A DNA stretch of 64,000 nucleotides from Chryseobacterium paludis (GTDB lineage Bacteria > Bacteroidota > Bacteroidia > Flavobacteriales > Weeksellaceae), in contig NZ_CP099966.1 in the NCBI RefSeq assembly GCF_025403485.1, positions 2,728,001 through 2,792,000 of the forward strand, written 5' to 3'. Of this stretch, positions 53,336-61,838 are shown piece after piece. Each line of letters begins with the position of its first letter. Position 1 is the first letter of the stretch. The notes beneath the pieces are model-generated. The model was given only the letters and a program-made list of their open reading frames with translations, was not told the DNA's origin and did no database searches. A program made the position numbers and the translations under genes.

Positions 53336-54091
53336 ATGAAAATCACAGTAATTGGCGGTACCGGCCTTATCGGTAGCAAACTTGTTAGTAGTCTTAAAAA
53401 TTTAGGTCATGAAGTTTTAGCGGCATCTCCCAATTCAGGAGTCAATACCTTAACAGGAGAAGGCCTTGACAAAGCTTTGGAAAATGTAGATGTCGTGGTA
53501 GACGTTGCCAACTCTCCTTCTTTTGCAGACGATGATGTCATGAAATTCTTCAAAACATCAGGTGAAAACTTAATTGCAGCAGAAAAAAAAGCAGGTGTAA
53601 AGCATCACATCGCTTTATCGGTAGTAGGGACAGACCGTCTACAGGAAAGTGGATATTTCAGAGCAAAACAGGTTCAGGAAGATCTTATTAAAGAGTCTGG
53701 AATTCCTTACACGATCGTTCACTCTACTCAATTTTTCGAATTTGTTGGTGGTATCGTTCATTCCAGTACAGTTGATCACAAGATTTTAGTTTCTCCAGCA
53801 TTAATCCAGCCTATCGCTTCAGATGATGTGGTAAAATCAATGACTGAAGTTACCATTAATCCTCCTAAAAATAATACCGTAGAAATCGGAGGTCCTGAAA
53901 AAATAAAACTGGATGATTTGGTAAGAAAATACACATCGATCATGAAGAATCAGGATGAAGTAGTAACAAATCCGGAGGCTACTTATTTCGGAGCTCCATT
54001 AAATGACAGCACTTTAGTGCCCAATAACGATGCAAAATTAGGAAGTATCCGTTATGAAGAATGGATTTCAAATCCTGAAAATCAGAGATAA
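53336..54091 (+). CDS. NmrA-like NAD(P)-binding atypical SDR
   Basis: This is a 251-residue Rossmann protein starting MKITVIGGTGLIGSKLVSSL, with the dinucleotide motif GGTGLIG at residues 7-13. An ASPNSGVNTLTGEGLDKAL segment and HIALSVVGTDRLQESGYFRAKQVQEDLI follow. IPYTIVHSTQFFEFV replaces the classical YxxxK region. This pattern fits the NmrA/NADH(P)-binding group used as sensors or quinone reductases. An upstream in-frame ATG (53300) is not preferred. It precedes the YCII and sigma factor genes. Confidence 0.9.
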   Translation: MKITVIGGTGLIGSKLVSSLKNLGHEVLAASPNSGVNTLTGEGLDKALENVDVVVDVANSPSFADDDVMKFFKTSGENLIAAEKKAGVKHHIALSVVGTDRLQESGYFRAKQVQEDLIKESGIPYTIVHSTQFFEFVGGIVHSSTVDHKILVSPALIQPIASDDVVKSMTEVTINPPKNNTVEIGGPEKIKLDDLVRKYTSIMKNQDEVVTNPEATYFGAPLNDSTLVPNNDAKLGSIRYEEWISNPENQR

Positions 54092-54159
54092 GATCCAAGC
54101 AGGATTTTTTATTATTAAATTTATAAAGTAAAATACATTTTATTTAAAATTACAACATC

Positions 54160-54507
54160 ATGAATGAGTTTTTAATCGCCATACACCGGGATATTATTAA
54201 TAAAGACGCAAGTCCTTCACCAGAGCAAATGCAGGCTTCTATTCAACCTTTTCAAGACTGGTTAGGAAGTATTGCCGCTCAGAATAAACTCGTTTCTCCA
54301 CCCAAAAGATGGGACCTTGGCGGAAGAGTGGTAAAAAACGACACTGTTATTAATGGACCTTATGCAGAAATCAAAGAATCTATTGGCGGGATGTTCATCA
54401 TCAGAGCTAATGATTATGATGAAGCGGTAGAAATAGCAAAAGGCTGTCCTATCCTTCAATGGGGAGCCAGTGTAGAAGTTAGGATGGCAATTCCACCAGC
54501 GCAATAA
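54160..54507 (+). CDS. YCII-related (DGPF-type) protein
   Basis: This 115-residue protein starts MNEFLIAIHRDIINKDASPSPEQMQ and has FQDWLGSIAAQNKLVSPPKRWDLGGRVV, NGPYAEIKESIGGMFIIRAND and GCPILQWGASVEVRMAI, the normal course of DGPF/YCII proteins. In many genomes such genes sit directly before an ECF42 sigma factor, as here (14-base gap). It is probably both a target and a partner of that sigma factor. Confidence 0.93.
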   Translation: MNEFLIAIHRDIINKDASPSPEQMQASIQPFQDWLGSIAAQNKLVSPPKRWDLGGRVVKNDTVINGPYAEIKESIGGMFIIRANDYDEAVEIAKGCPILQWGASVEVRMAIPPAQ

Positions 54508-54521
54508 ATTATTAAAATTTA

Positions 54522-55757
54522 ATGCAGGAACATTCATTAATACCCAATTTATTCAGAACAGAGTACCGGAAAATTGTTTCGGTGCTCTGTTCTGTATTTG
54601 GTATCAATCATATTGAAATTGCAGAGGATATTGTAAGTGACACTTTTCTTACTGCTACTGAAACCTGGAGTATTAATGGGATTCCGGAAAACCCTACTGC
54701 CTGGCTTTATACTGTTGCCAAAAACAAAACCAAGAACTATTTCAAAAGAGATGCTTTGTTTCAACAAAAAATCTCAGATGAAATCAAATATTCAACTTCT
54801 GATCAGGAAGAATTTGAAATAGATCTTTCCGATAAAAATATTATTGACAGTCAGTTGGCGATGATGTTTACAGTCTGTAATCCTTCTATTTCAAAAGATT
54901 CTCAAATTTCATTAGCCTTAAACTTACTTTGTGGATTCGGAACCCAGGAAATTGCCGATGCTTTTCTGGTTAATAAAGAAGTGATCTATAAAAGATTGAA
55001 ACGGGCAAAAGAGAAACTAAAAGCCCAGGGAATAAAAATTGAACAACCTTCAGTTGTTCAGATTCATTCAAGCCTGGAAACAGTTCTTACGACTTTATAT
55101 TTATTATTTTCAGAAGGCTACTATTCAACATCACAAAATGCTATTCTAAGAAAAGACCTCTGTCTTGAAGCGATAAGGTTAACATTATTACTTCTTAAAA
55201 ACAAGCTTACCAATACTCCATCTACTCACGCATTATTATCTCTCATGTATTTTCATTCCTCAAGATTCAATGCGAGGATTAATGATAAGGGTGAAAGTAT
55301 TTTATACGGGGAACAGGATGACACTTTATGGGATCTGGAATTGATTAATAAAGGGATTAAACACCTGAACCAAAGTGCTTCAGGAAATTCTTTAACCAAA
55401 TTTCATTTGGAAGCAGCCATCGCCTATTGGCACACAAAGAAACAGGATCAAGATGAAAAATGGGAAAATATTCTGCAATTATACAATCAGCTTTTACAGG
55501 TTGAATATTCTCCAATGGCTGCTCTCAACCGAACTTTTGCCTTTGCAAAGGTGAGAGGAAAAGCTGCGGCAATTATTGAGGGCGAAAAGCTGGAACTCAT
55601 TGACAATCCTTTTTATTATTCCCTTTTAGGACATCTTTATACCGGTATTGATGATTTAAAAGCGATACAACATTTTGAATCGGCCATAAAACTTTCTAAT
55701 TCGCAATCCGTTATGAAAACCCTGAAAAGGTATATTGATACTTTGAAAAGAAAATAA
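54522..55757 (+). CDS. ECF42-type RNA polymerase sigma factor
   Basis: This 411-residue protein is much longer than a simple ECF sigma. Region 2 lies at residues about 10-75 (LFRTEYRKIVSVLCSVFG, IAEDIVSDTFLTATETW, NPTAWLYTVAKNKTKNYFKR). Region 4 is at about 125-175 (SLALNLLCGFGTQEIADAFLVN, IYKRLKRAKEKL). The remaining about 230 residues form helical TPR-like repeats (AALNRTFAFAKVRGKAAAI, FYYSLLGHLYTGIDDLKAIQHFESAI). This C-terminal extension and the adjacent YCII gene define ECF42. No anti-sigma factor is present, in line with the group. Confidence 0.92.
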   Translation: MQEHSLIPNLFRTEYRKIVSVLCSVFGINHIEIAEDIVSDTFLTATETWSINGIPENPTAWLYTVAKNKTKNYFKRDALFQQKISDEIKYSTSDQEEFEIDLSDKNIIDSQLAMMFTVCNPSISKDSQISLALNLLCGFGTQEIADAFLVNKEVIYKRLKRAKEKLKAQGIKIEQPSVVQIHSSLETVLTTLYLLFSEGYYSTSQNAILRKDLCLEAIRLTLLLLKNKLTNTPSTHALLSLMYFHSSRFNARINDKGESILYGEQDDTLWDLELINKGIKHLNQSASGNSLTKFHLEAAIAYWHTKKQDQDEKWENILQLYNQLLQVEYSPMAALNRTFAFAKVRGKAAAIIEGEKLELIDNPFYYSLLGHLYTGIDDLKAIQHFESAIKLSNSQSVMKTLKRYIDTLKRK

Positions 55758-55830
55758 CGTCATCTAATAGATATTTGTTCTCTTAAGTAGTTTTGAAAAC
55801 CCATTATTTGATTTTTAACGCATACGCTCT

Positions 55831-55860
55831 TTGAATATATTCTAAAATACTATACATTTG
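55831..55860 (+). promoter_or_regulatory. Promoter of the TetR gene, TTG-N19-TACATTTG
   Basis: TTG at 55831-55833, a 19-base spacer and TACATTTG at 55853-55860. It is a full match to the Bacteroidota consensus, with a 36-bp palindrome beginning two bases later. Confidence 0.72.
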
Positions 55861-55861
55861 C

Positions 55862-55897
55862 ATTTATAATTAAATGAATATTCATTTAATTATAAAT
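55862..55897. promoter_or_regulatory. 36-bp perfect palindrome, likely TetR operator
   Basis: ATTTATAATTAAATGAAT is followed directly by its reverse complement, centred at 55879/55880. It covers the expected transcription start and ends 20 bases before the TetR start codon. The length would suit two TetR dimers. It could also form a cruciform or mRNA hairpin. Confidence 0.75.
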
Positions 55898-55916
55898 AAC
55901 TGATAATAAAATAAAT

Positions 55917-56528
55917 ATGCGTAACCGGGATTCTACCAAAGAAAATATGATTAAGCAAAAGGCTATTGAAATCATTGTAAAAGATGGATTGGATGGTTTT
56001 ACGATCAACAAATTGGCGAAAGCATGCAATATATCTGTAGGTACCCCTTACGTATATTATAAAGATAAAGATGACCTCATCGTTAAACTGGTTATTGAGG
56101 AAGGAAATAAAATGGAAACACTGATCAATGAAGGATTTGATCCGGCTTCTTCTCTTGAAGAAGGACTGCGTGTACAGTGGACGAATAGATATCATTATGC
56201 CATCAAAAATCCCCTACTCCTTCCTTTCTTTGAGCAGATCAACAATTCTCATTACAGCCAGCAATTTGTTCAAATGTTTAATGAAAAACCAGGGATGTTT
56301 ATGAGCGAATTCAAAAACAATCTCTTAAATTTTATCTCCAATACGGTGCAACGGGGAGAAATAGAAGAAACGCCATTTGAAATTTACTGGTCAATTGCTT
56401 TTGCTCCATTATATACCTTATTACGTTTTCATCAACAGGGAAAGAACATCAACGGATTACCTTTTGTTTTAACCGATGAAATAATATGGTCAACTTTCAA
56501 CAAGGTTTGCAAAGCATTAAAAAATTAA
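55917..56528 (+). CDS. TetR/AcrR-family transcriptional regulator
   Basis: This 203-residue regulator has an N-terminal helix-turn-helix (KQKAIEIIVKDGLDGFTINK, LAKACNISVGTPYVYYKDKD) with the usual YxYYKDKDDL ending. The C-terminal ligand-binding part includes LLLPFFEQINNSHYSQQFVQ and FEIYWSIAFAPLYTLLRFH, aromatic-rich and suited to a hydrophobic ligand. It probably binds the palindrome ahead of its own gene and controls itself and the SGNH esterase gene, which starts 28 bases after its stop. Confidence 0.93.
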   Translation: MRNRDSTKENMIKQKAIEIIVKDGLDGFTINKLAKACNISVGTPYVYYKDKDDLIVKLVIEEGNKMETLINEGFDPASSLEEGLRVQWTNRYHYAIKNPLLLPFFEQINNSHYSQQFVQMFNEKPGMFMSEFKNNLLNFISNTVQRGEIEETPFEIYWSIAFAPLYTLLRFHQQGKNINGLPFVLTDEIIWSTFNKVCKALKN

Positions 56529-56555
56529 TAAAAGAATCATAATTCAATACGCACA

Positions 56556-57401
56556 ATGACACATTCATTTTTAATGATCGGACAATCCAATATGGCAGGT
56601 CGGGGGTTCATGAAAGACGTTCCTTCTATTCATGACGAAAAGATAAAAATGTTAAGAAACGGAAGATGGCAGATGATGGCGGAACCTATTAATTTTGACC
56701 GATCTACTTCAGGAATCAGTCTGGCAGCTACTTTTGCTTCTTCATGGCGATTATTTCATAATCAGGAAGATGATATTGCATTAATTCCATGCGCCGATGG
56801 AGGTACAAGCCTGGAAGATTGGTCTGTAGAAGGTCCGTTATTTCAAAATGCAGTTTCTCAGGCAAAAGCTGCACAAAAAATAAGTAACCTGAGTGGAATT
56901 CTCTGGCATCAGGGAGAAAGTGATAGCTATGGACAAAAACATCAGCTCTATAAAGAAAAATTAAGTCTGATTATAGAAACCCTGAGAAAAGAACTTAATG
57001 CTCCGGATATCCCTCTGATCATTGGAGGATTGGGAGATTTTTTACGAGACGGTATCTATGGTCAGTATTTTAATGAATATAATGAAATCAATGCAGCTTT
57101 AATTCAATTCGCAGAAGATCATGATCACACCTACTTTGTATCTGCAGAAGGTTTAACAGCCAATCCCGATAACATTCATTTTGATGCTATTTCTCAAAGA
57201 AAATTTGGAATCAGGTATTTTAGAGCTTTCGAGCAAAAAAATCATATTCTGGGAAGATTACCAGATGAAGATCAAATTATAGAAATGATCAATAACCGTC
57301 CACTGACGAAAAATGAAAAGCATGAATTGCTCCAATTTCAATTAGCAATGGGAGCTATAGAGGTTGAGGAATTTCAATCCCAATTAGCAAAACTTGCTTG
57401 A
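56556..57401 (+). CDS. SGNH-type acetylesterase (sialate O-acetylesterase/CE6-like)
   Basis: This 281-residue protein has the nucleophile motif LMIGQSNMAGRG (Ser11) at the N-terminus, then CADGGTSLEDW and LWHQGESDSYG with the oxyanion/Gln-Gly block. The catalytic Asp-His is in ANPDNIHFDAISQRKFGIRY. This is the GQSNMAG family that removes acetyl groups from carbohydrates. Unusually there is no signal peptide, and a C-terminal helical tail (about 45 residues, NNRPLTKNEKHELLQFQ) is added. It is probably cytoplasmic and controlled by the preceding TetR gene. Confidence 0.88.
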   Translation: MTHSFLMIGQSNMAGRGFMKDVPSIHDEKIKMLRNGRWQMMAEPINFDRSTSGISLAATFASSWRLFHNQEDDIALIPCADGGTSLEDWSVEGPLFQNAVSQAKAAQKISNLSGILWHQGESDSYGQKHQLYKEKLSLIIETLRKELNAPDIPLIIGGLGDFLRDGIYGQYFNEYNEINAALIQFAEDHDHTYFVSAEGLTANPDNIHFDAISQRKFGIRYFRAFEQKNHILGRLPDEDQIIEMINNRPLTKNEKHELLQFQLAMGAIEVEEFQSQLAKLA

Positions 57402-57432
57402 TCAATAGATCTTACTAATCATAAGAAATAAT

Positions 57433-57462
57433 AAAATCCGCTCTTTTTTCAGATCGGGTTTT
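57433..57462 (+). terminator. Probable terminator after the esterase gene
   Basis: An 8-bp stem with one G-U pair (AAAATCCG with CGGGTTTT), a 14-base loop, followed by ATTTTAT. Confidence 0.5.
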
Positions 57463-57543
57463 ATTTTATACAAACTCAATTCATATTTTATTTATTTTTA
57501 TTTTGAAATAATATCAAAAACAACATCAAAAAATAAAATAATT

Positions 57544-58044
57544 ATGAGCTTAAAAACATTAGTCACTAAAAGTGTTCAGTACAACAATTGGGTCGTTAAT
57601 AAATACATTGACTGGCTTTCTACCAAATCGGATGAACAGCTTAATCAGGAAACGATCTCAAGCTTTCCAACCATTTTAAAAACATTACATCACATCTGGC
57701 AAACTCAGCAATACTGGTGGAGTCACATTGCTGAAAACGGTGATTTTGATTTTGCTAAAACTTCAGCAGTAAATACTAAGGAAGAAATTTTCAGTGCCAT
57801 TAAAAACAATTCCGAAATGCTGGTGAAGTATGTGGAAAGCCTGTCAGAAGAAGATTTAACCAAAAATGTAAAAATAGAATCTCAGTGGTTTCAGTGTGAT
57901 TTCTCCAAATATGAATACATCCAGCATGCCATCATTCATGGAACTTATCACAGGGGACAAATCGTAACCATGGGGAGAAATGTCGGAATTACAGATGCAC
58001 CGATGACCGACTACAATTTCTGGAATATTTATAAAGATCAGTAA
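57544..58044 (+). CDS. DinB-family putative metal-dependent protein
   Basis: This 166-residue protein is a DinB/YfiT-type four-helix bundle. Possible metal ligands are the His of ILKTLHHIWQTQQYWW and the His pair in YIQHAIIHGTYHRGQIVTMGRN, the latter a strong family signature. In other bacteria relatives act as thiol S-transferases with bacillithiol or as hydrolases; the role here is unknown. It is monocistronic, with its own terminator. Confidence 0.92.
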   Translation: MSLKTLVTKSVQYNNWVVNKYIDWLSTKSDEQLNQETISSFPTILKTLHHIWQTQQYWWSHIAENGDFDFAKTSAVNTKEEIFSAIKNNSEMLVKYVESLSEEDLTKNVKIESQWFQCDFSKYEYIQHAIIHGTYHRGQIVTMGRNVGITDAPMTDYNFWNIYKDQ

Positions 58045-58085
58045 TAAGTGAAATTATTTATTCCAATAAAGACTAACTTCAAACT

Positions 58086-58114
58086 AACCATTCTAAAATT
58101 TAGGATGGTTTTTT
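58086..58114 (+). terminator. Terminator of the DinB gene
   Basis: A 10-bp stem with one G-U pair (AACCATTCTA with TAGGATGGTT), a 5-base loop and a T-run. Confidence 0.78.
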
Positions 58115-58209
58115 ATTTTCTGAACAAATTAAAAAGTACACAAAAGAGTAATTGATTCATAATCATGGGCAGGGTAAATTTGGTATATAAATTAATAAAA
58201 CAAACGACC

Positions 58210-58830
58210 ATGAAAACACTATTTAAAACATTTTTTATCTTGCTAGTCTCCATTAATCTTATTCAGGCCCAAGATCCACCAAGAAGTTGTGAGCATTCAG
58301 TAAGTTTATTCGATGCCATTATAAAAGGAAAGATAACGAGCCAGGTTCGTACAGCACATCAGTATTATATGAACAGTTCAGATCCAAATGCAGGAAGCAC
58401 CTACGAAGAAAGAACTGCTAATTTACAGAAGGAAATAGCCAAAACATTTCAGGCTTTTATGAAAGTCCGCAGAGAGGAATACAGAAAAACTATTTGTCAT
58501 TACTACAAAACAGATTGGAATAAACCAGGCAACAGCAGCTATAGAACGCTAACCGTCCAACCCGGTTTCTATCTCTTGGTCAATACCCTGAAGCGCACAA
58601 CAAATGGCGACTGGAAAGGAGGCCCAATATGGCAGCCCGATTCAACTGCTCCCACTTCAATTAGATGGAAAACCGGTGGGCACAGGAGAAGTGAAACTTT
58701 TGTAGATATCCAGGCCATGTACGGGGAAAGTTACATAAAAACAACGATTGTTAATGAATTAAACCTGGTACGAAAAGAACTTAATGATCTTGGTATACCC
58801 ACTGAAATTCCCCCATTCCTCGAAGAATAA
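58210..58830 (+). CDS. Exported protein, unknown function
   Basis: This is a 206-residue protein starting MKTLFKTFFILLVSINLIQAQ, a signal peptide; fifteen codons further upstream are open but would disrupt it. The mature part begins DPPRSCEHSVSLFDAIIKGK and is rich in charged helices (RTANLQKEIAKTFQAFMKVRREEYRK), with a second Cys in KTICHYYKTDW. A Trp-rich part (GDWKGGPIWQPDSTAPTSIRW) follows. No family was recognised. Confidence 0.65.
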   Translation: MKTLFKTFFILLVSINLIQAQDPPRSCEHSVSLFDAIIKGKITSQVRTAHQYYMNSSDPNAGSTYEERTANLQKEIAKTFQAFMKVRREEYRKTICHYYKTDWNKPGNSSYRTLTVQPGFYLLVNTLKRTTNGDWKGGPIWQPDSTAPTSIRWKTGGHRRSETFVDIQAMYGESYIKTTIVNELNLVRKELNDLGIPTEIPPFLEE

Positions 58831-58889
58831 ACCGTTGAACTTTAACTCTGGAGAATTATCTCAATAAGAATTTCACTAATATCAATATA

Positions 58890-58919
58890 AAACTGTTCTG
58901 ATTTTCAGGACAGTTTTTC
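58890..58919 (+). terminator. Terminator after the exported protein gene
   Basis: An 11-bp stem with one G-U pair (AAACTGTTCTG with CAGGACAGTTT), a 5-base loop and T residues. Confidence 0.78.
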
Positions 58920-58940
58920 ATTAAGCACCAATCAAATATG

Positions 58941-58948
58941 TATATTTG
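58941..58948 (+). promoter_or_regulatory. -7 element (TATATTTG)
   Basis: A full TAnnTTTG match 36 bases before the next start codon. There is no TTG at 19 bases upstream. Confidence 0.42.
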
Positions 58949-58983
58949 AATATAATATACATCACTATCTGTCCCCGCACAAA

Positions 58984-59769
58984 ATGAAAAAAAACCTACT
59001 CCTTACTTTCACTTTTATATATACTCTTTATTTCTCCCAGAATAAAATTTCGCTTTCTCACGCGTCCCAGTATGATGATTTTATTGAGATCGGAATAGAA
59101 ATAGACAAACCAGTCAGTAAATTTGATTTAATTGATCTGGATACCTTAATTATCAGTGATACTAAGAACAATATCCTAAAAGAGAATTGGGAATATCCGC
59201 TAAATTACAACTATAACAATGGCATCACCAAAGTAAGACGTTTTTACATCCCGGATAAAAAAATTAAAACCGCTGATATAAAGGGTGTATTTAACTATTT
59301 TACACCTTCTAAGGAAACCAATACTTACTTTGATTTGGGTACCCTTAAAGATATCAAGCGAAATGTAAATCTCATTGATAGGAAAATTACAGATAAAAAT
59401 CCATACCTCCATTTCAGTATTGTTGATTCCACAGAGATCAAAAAAGTTTTTCCTGATTTCGAATATAAAGAGGGTGATGAGAAAGAATACAAAAAAATTA
59501 ATTTCAAAGATTTTGATTTTATATATGCCTACAGATATAATAATAAACAAAAATTAGTTTATTTCTTTAATGATAATCCTGCCCCCGGATACCACACCTT
59601 CACCATGAGAGATAAGAAGACAAGAATTAATTATATTCTAATCAAATTAAAACGTGATATCACTCCTTCCGAACTGGGTAATGTCAGAATTGAACTGATG
59701 ATAGAAAATGAAAAGTCAGTGAGAAAAATACCTTTTGAATTGAAAAACGTAGTTATTGAGAAGAAATAG
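58984..59769 (+). CDS. Exported protein, unknown function
   Basis: This is a 261-residue protein with signal peptide MKKNLLLTFTFIYTLYFSQ. The mature part is beta-rich and strongly charged (DDFIEIGIEIDKPVSKFDLI, FDFIYAYRYNNKQKLVYFF, YILIKLKRDITPSELGNVRI). No cysteine, catalytic motif or known domain was noticed. It may lie in the periplasm or on the surface. It is monocistronic, to judge from the gaps on both sides. Confidence 0.65.
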   Translation: MKKNLLLTFTFIYTLYFSQNKISLSHASQYDDFIEIGIEIDKPVSKFDLIDLDTLIISDTKNNILKENWEYPLNYNYNNGITKVRRFYIPDKKIKTADIKGVFNYFTPSKETNTYFDLGTLKDIKRNVNLIDRKITDKNPYLHFSIVDSTEIKKVFPDFEYKEGDEKEYKKINFKDFDFIYAYRYNNKQKLVYFFNDNPAPGYHTFTMRDKKTRINYILIKLKRDITPSELGNVRIELMIENEKSVRKIPFELKNVVIEKK

Positions 59770-59900
59770 ACATTGAGATAATTAAGTTTGAAATTTGGCA
59801 ATTAAAGTATAGATTATTTCAAAAATACATGACCCATATTAGAAAAAAAATTCCCAAATTTATATTCTTAGAAAATAATACAACCATTTTACTTATACCA

Positions 59901-60680
59901 ATGGAAAAATACGCAACATCTTCGGACGGTCAGAAAATTCATTACAGAGAATCAGGTAAAGGAAATATTTCAATTATTTTTGTCCATGGATGGTTGGGCA
60001 ATGTGGATTGGTGGATCACTCAAGTAGATTATTTGAAGAATCAATTCAATATCATACAAATTGACCTGGCCGGACATGGAAAGTCAGACAAATCAAGGCA
60101 AAACTGGACGAGTGAACAGTATGCTGATGATATCAAAGCAGTAGCCGATCAGATCGATTCACAAGATATTATTCTTGTAGGGCATTCGATGTCGGGTGCA
60201 TATGTTCTTGATGCTTCTTTGAAAATTCCTGCAGTAAAAGCACTTATTTTAGTGGATACGCTGAAAGATCTTGATGAATACTTTAATGAGGAGATGGCCG
60301 AAGAATTTTTATTTGTACACTATCGAAATGATTATAAGAACGCAGTTGAAAATATTCTTCCGCAATATCTTTTTGTTGAATCGACTCCAGGTACAGTAAA
60401 GGATAGATTACAAACGGAGTTTCTACAAAACACGCCAGAGATGGCTATCAATCTTCTTAAACCATTATACAAAAGGGACTTCAGAAACGTTGCAAAACAA
60501 ATTCAGATTCCTGTAAGGGCTATTAATTCTGATGGATCACCAACCAATACAGAGTCGAACAGAAAGTATTTTAAAGATTTTGATTATATAAATATGGCAG
60601 GGGTTGGTCACTACCCTATGCTTGAAAAGCCGGATGAGTTTAATATAATCCTTGAGGATGTCATAAAGCACCTGATTTAA
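59901..60680 (+). CDS. Alpha/beta-hydrolase
   Basis: This 259-residue enzyme starts at MEKYATSSDGQKIHYRESGK. An in-frame ATG 72 bases upstream would add a lysine/hydrophobic stretch that is not typical. The oxyanion region is FVHGWLGN, the nucleophile Ser96 lies in LVGHSMSGA, and the catalytic His is in AGVGHYPMLEKPDEF; the acid is probably the Asp of AINSDGSPT. The overall course matches the small esterase/haloperoxidase group. The substrate is unknown. It ends at a strong terminator. Confidence 0.92.
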   Translation: MEKYATSSDGQKIHYRESGKGNISIIFVHGWLGNVDWWITQVDYLKNQFNIIQIDLAGHGKSDKSRQNWTSEQYADDIKAVADQIDSQDIILVGHSMSGAYVLDASLKIPAVKALILVDTLKDLDEYFNEEMAEEFLFVHYRNDYKNAVENILPQYLFVESTPGTVKDRLQTEFLQNTPEMAINLLKPLYKRDFRNVAKQIQIPVRAINSDGSPTNTESNRKYFKDFDYINMAGVGHYPMLEKPDEFNIILEDVIKHLI

Positions 60681-60706
60681 AAACGTCCGTTTCAATAAAA
60701 CCAAAT

Positions 60707-60735
60707 AAACCGTTCCAATTCTTAGAGCGGTTTTT
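60707..60735 (+). terminator. Terminator of the hydrolase gene
   Basis: A 9-bp stem with one G-U pair (AAACCGTTC with GAGCGGTTT), a 9-base loop and a T-run. Confidence 0.76.
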
Positions 60736-60897
60736 ATTTTTAAATCTATTCTAAATTCTTTAAGGTACATTGATAAAAAGCATGAAAAATATTTTCTCCA
60801 TTTCAAAAACTTCCCGAAATTAGCAGTCTGTGCGTTAAATACAAAATCAATGAACTAAAGAACAATTAAACAAACATACAGTAAAACTTAGTATAAG

Positions 60898-61019
60898 TTT
60901 TCTTCGGGGCAGGGTGTAATTCCCTACCGGCGGTTACAGTCCGCGACTCCTTTTTTATTAAAGGACTGATTTGGTGAAATTCCAAAACCGACAGTTAAAG
61001 TCTGGATGGGAGAAGAAAA
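60898..61019 (+). ncRNA. FMN riboswitch (RFN element)
   Basis: The conserved RFN core is plain: TTCGGGGCAGGGTG, then AATTCCCTACCGGCGGT, AGTCCGCGACTCC, a variable arm (AGTCC/GGACT type), GGTGAAATTCC, ACCGACAGTTAAAGTC and TGGATGGGAGAAG. The closing helix P1 is TTTTCTTC with GAAGAAAA. It binds flavin mononucleotide and lowers expression of riboflavin genes. Here it precedes ribB by about 95 bases. An AATAAG/CTTATT pair and an imperfect TATTTTAACTT/AAGTAAAATA hairpin next to the ribB start may be the expression platform. Confidence 0.95.
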
Positions 61020-61112
61020 TGAAACGATCAATAAGGCTACCTTATGGACTTATTGTGTTGTATTTCATTTCCATGTACCGAAGTGTATTTTAACTTTTTA
61101 AAGTAAAATAAC

Positions 61113-61763
61113 ATGGAAAAATTATTAGAAAAATTCGGAGTTTCCTCCAGAGAACGTGTAGAAAATGCACTTTTAAAATTACAACAAGGTAAAGGAATCC
61201 TTTTAGTAGACGATGAAAATCGTGAAAACGAAGGCGACATTATCTTTCCTGCCTCCACCATTACAGAACAGGATATGGCACTTTTGATCCGCGAATGCAG
61301 CGGCATCGTTTGCTTGTGTATTTCTGAAGAGAAAAGCAAACATCTAAATCTCCGTCCGATGGTGGAAGCCAACAACAGTAAAAATCAAACCGCATTTACC
61401 ATTTCTATTGAAGCTAAAGAAGGTGTTGAATCCGGCGTTTCAGCAAAAGACCGTGTGACAACGATCAGAACTGCTGTGGCAGAAAATGCTTTAGCAGATC
61501 ACATTGCAAGTCCGGGGCATGTCTTTCCTTTAATTGCTAAAAAAGATGGTGTTTTCGAAAGAAGAGGTCACACTGAAGGCAGTGTAGATTTAGTAAAAAT
61601 GGCTAACCTTGGTGACGATGCTGTACTTTGTGAACTCACTAACGAAGATGGTTCTATGGCCAGACTTCCGGAAATTGTAGAGTTTGCGACAAAAAGAGAA
61701 ATGAGTGTGGTGACCATTGAGGATATTTATTCATATCGTAAAATGATGATCAGCCAGAACTAA
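61113..61763 (+). CDS. ribB: 3,4-dihydroxy-2-butanone-4-phosphate synthase
   Basis: This 216-residue enzyme turns ribulose 5-phosphate into the four-carbon riboflavin precursor. Motifs are [19 protein letters not shown] (acidic metal-binding residues), [50 protein letters not shown] and [13 protein letters not shown]. It is the stand-alone RibB form, with no GTP cyclohydrolase II fused behind it, unlike the RibBA of many Bacteroidota. The FMN riboswitch directly upstream controls it. Confidence 0.97.
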   Translation: MEKLLEKFGVSSRERVENALLKLQQGKGILLVDDENRENEGDIIFPASTITEQDMALLIRECSGIVCLCISEEKSKHLNLRPMVEANNSKNQTAFTISIEAKEGVESGVSAKDRVTTIRTAVAENALADHIASPGHVFPLIAKKDGVFERRGHTEGSVDLVKMANLGDDAVLCELTNEDGSMARLPEIVEFATKREMSVVTIEDIYSYRKMMISQN

Positions 61764-61785
61764 ACCAGAATAATTTAACGCACAG

Positions 61786-61818
61786 AAAATCTCCCACGAC
61801 TTTGTCATGGGAGATTTT
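61786..61818. terminator. Shared terminator of ribB and the receptor gene
   Basis: An 11-bp perfect stem (AAAATCTCCCA with TGGGAGATTTT) between two convergent stops, with a U-rich tail mainly rightward. Confidence 0.78.
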
Positions 61819-61838
61819 TATTGTAAATAGAATGATCA

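Noticed and set aside
60537..60806. Minus-strand 89-codon frame across the hydrolase end
   Set aside because: It covers the hydrolase C-terminus and its terminator hairpin, with no signal or homology pattern.
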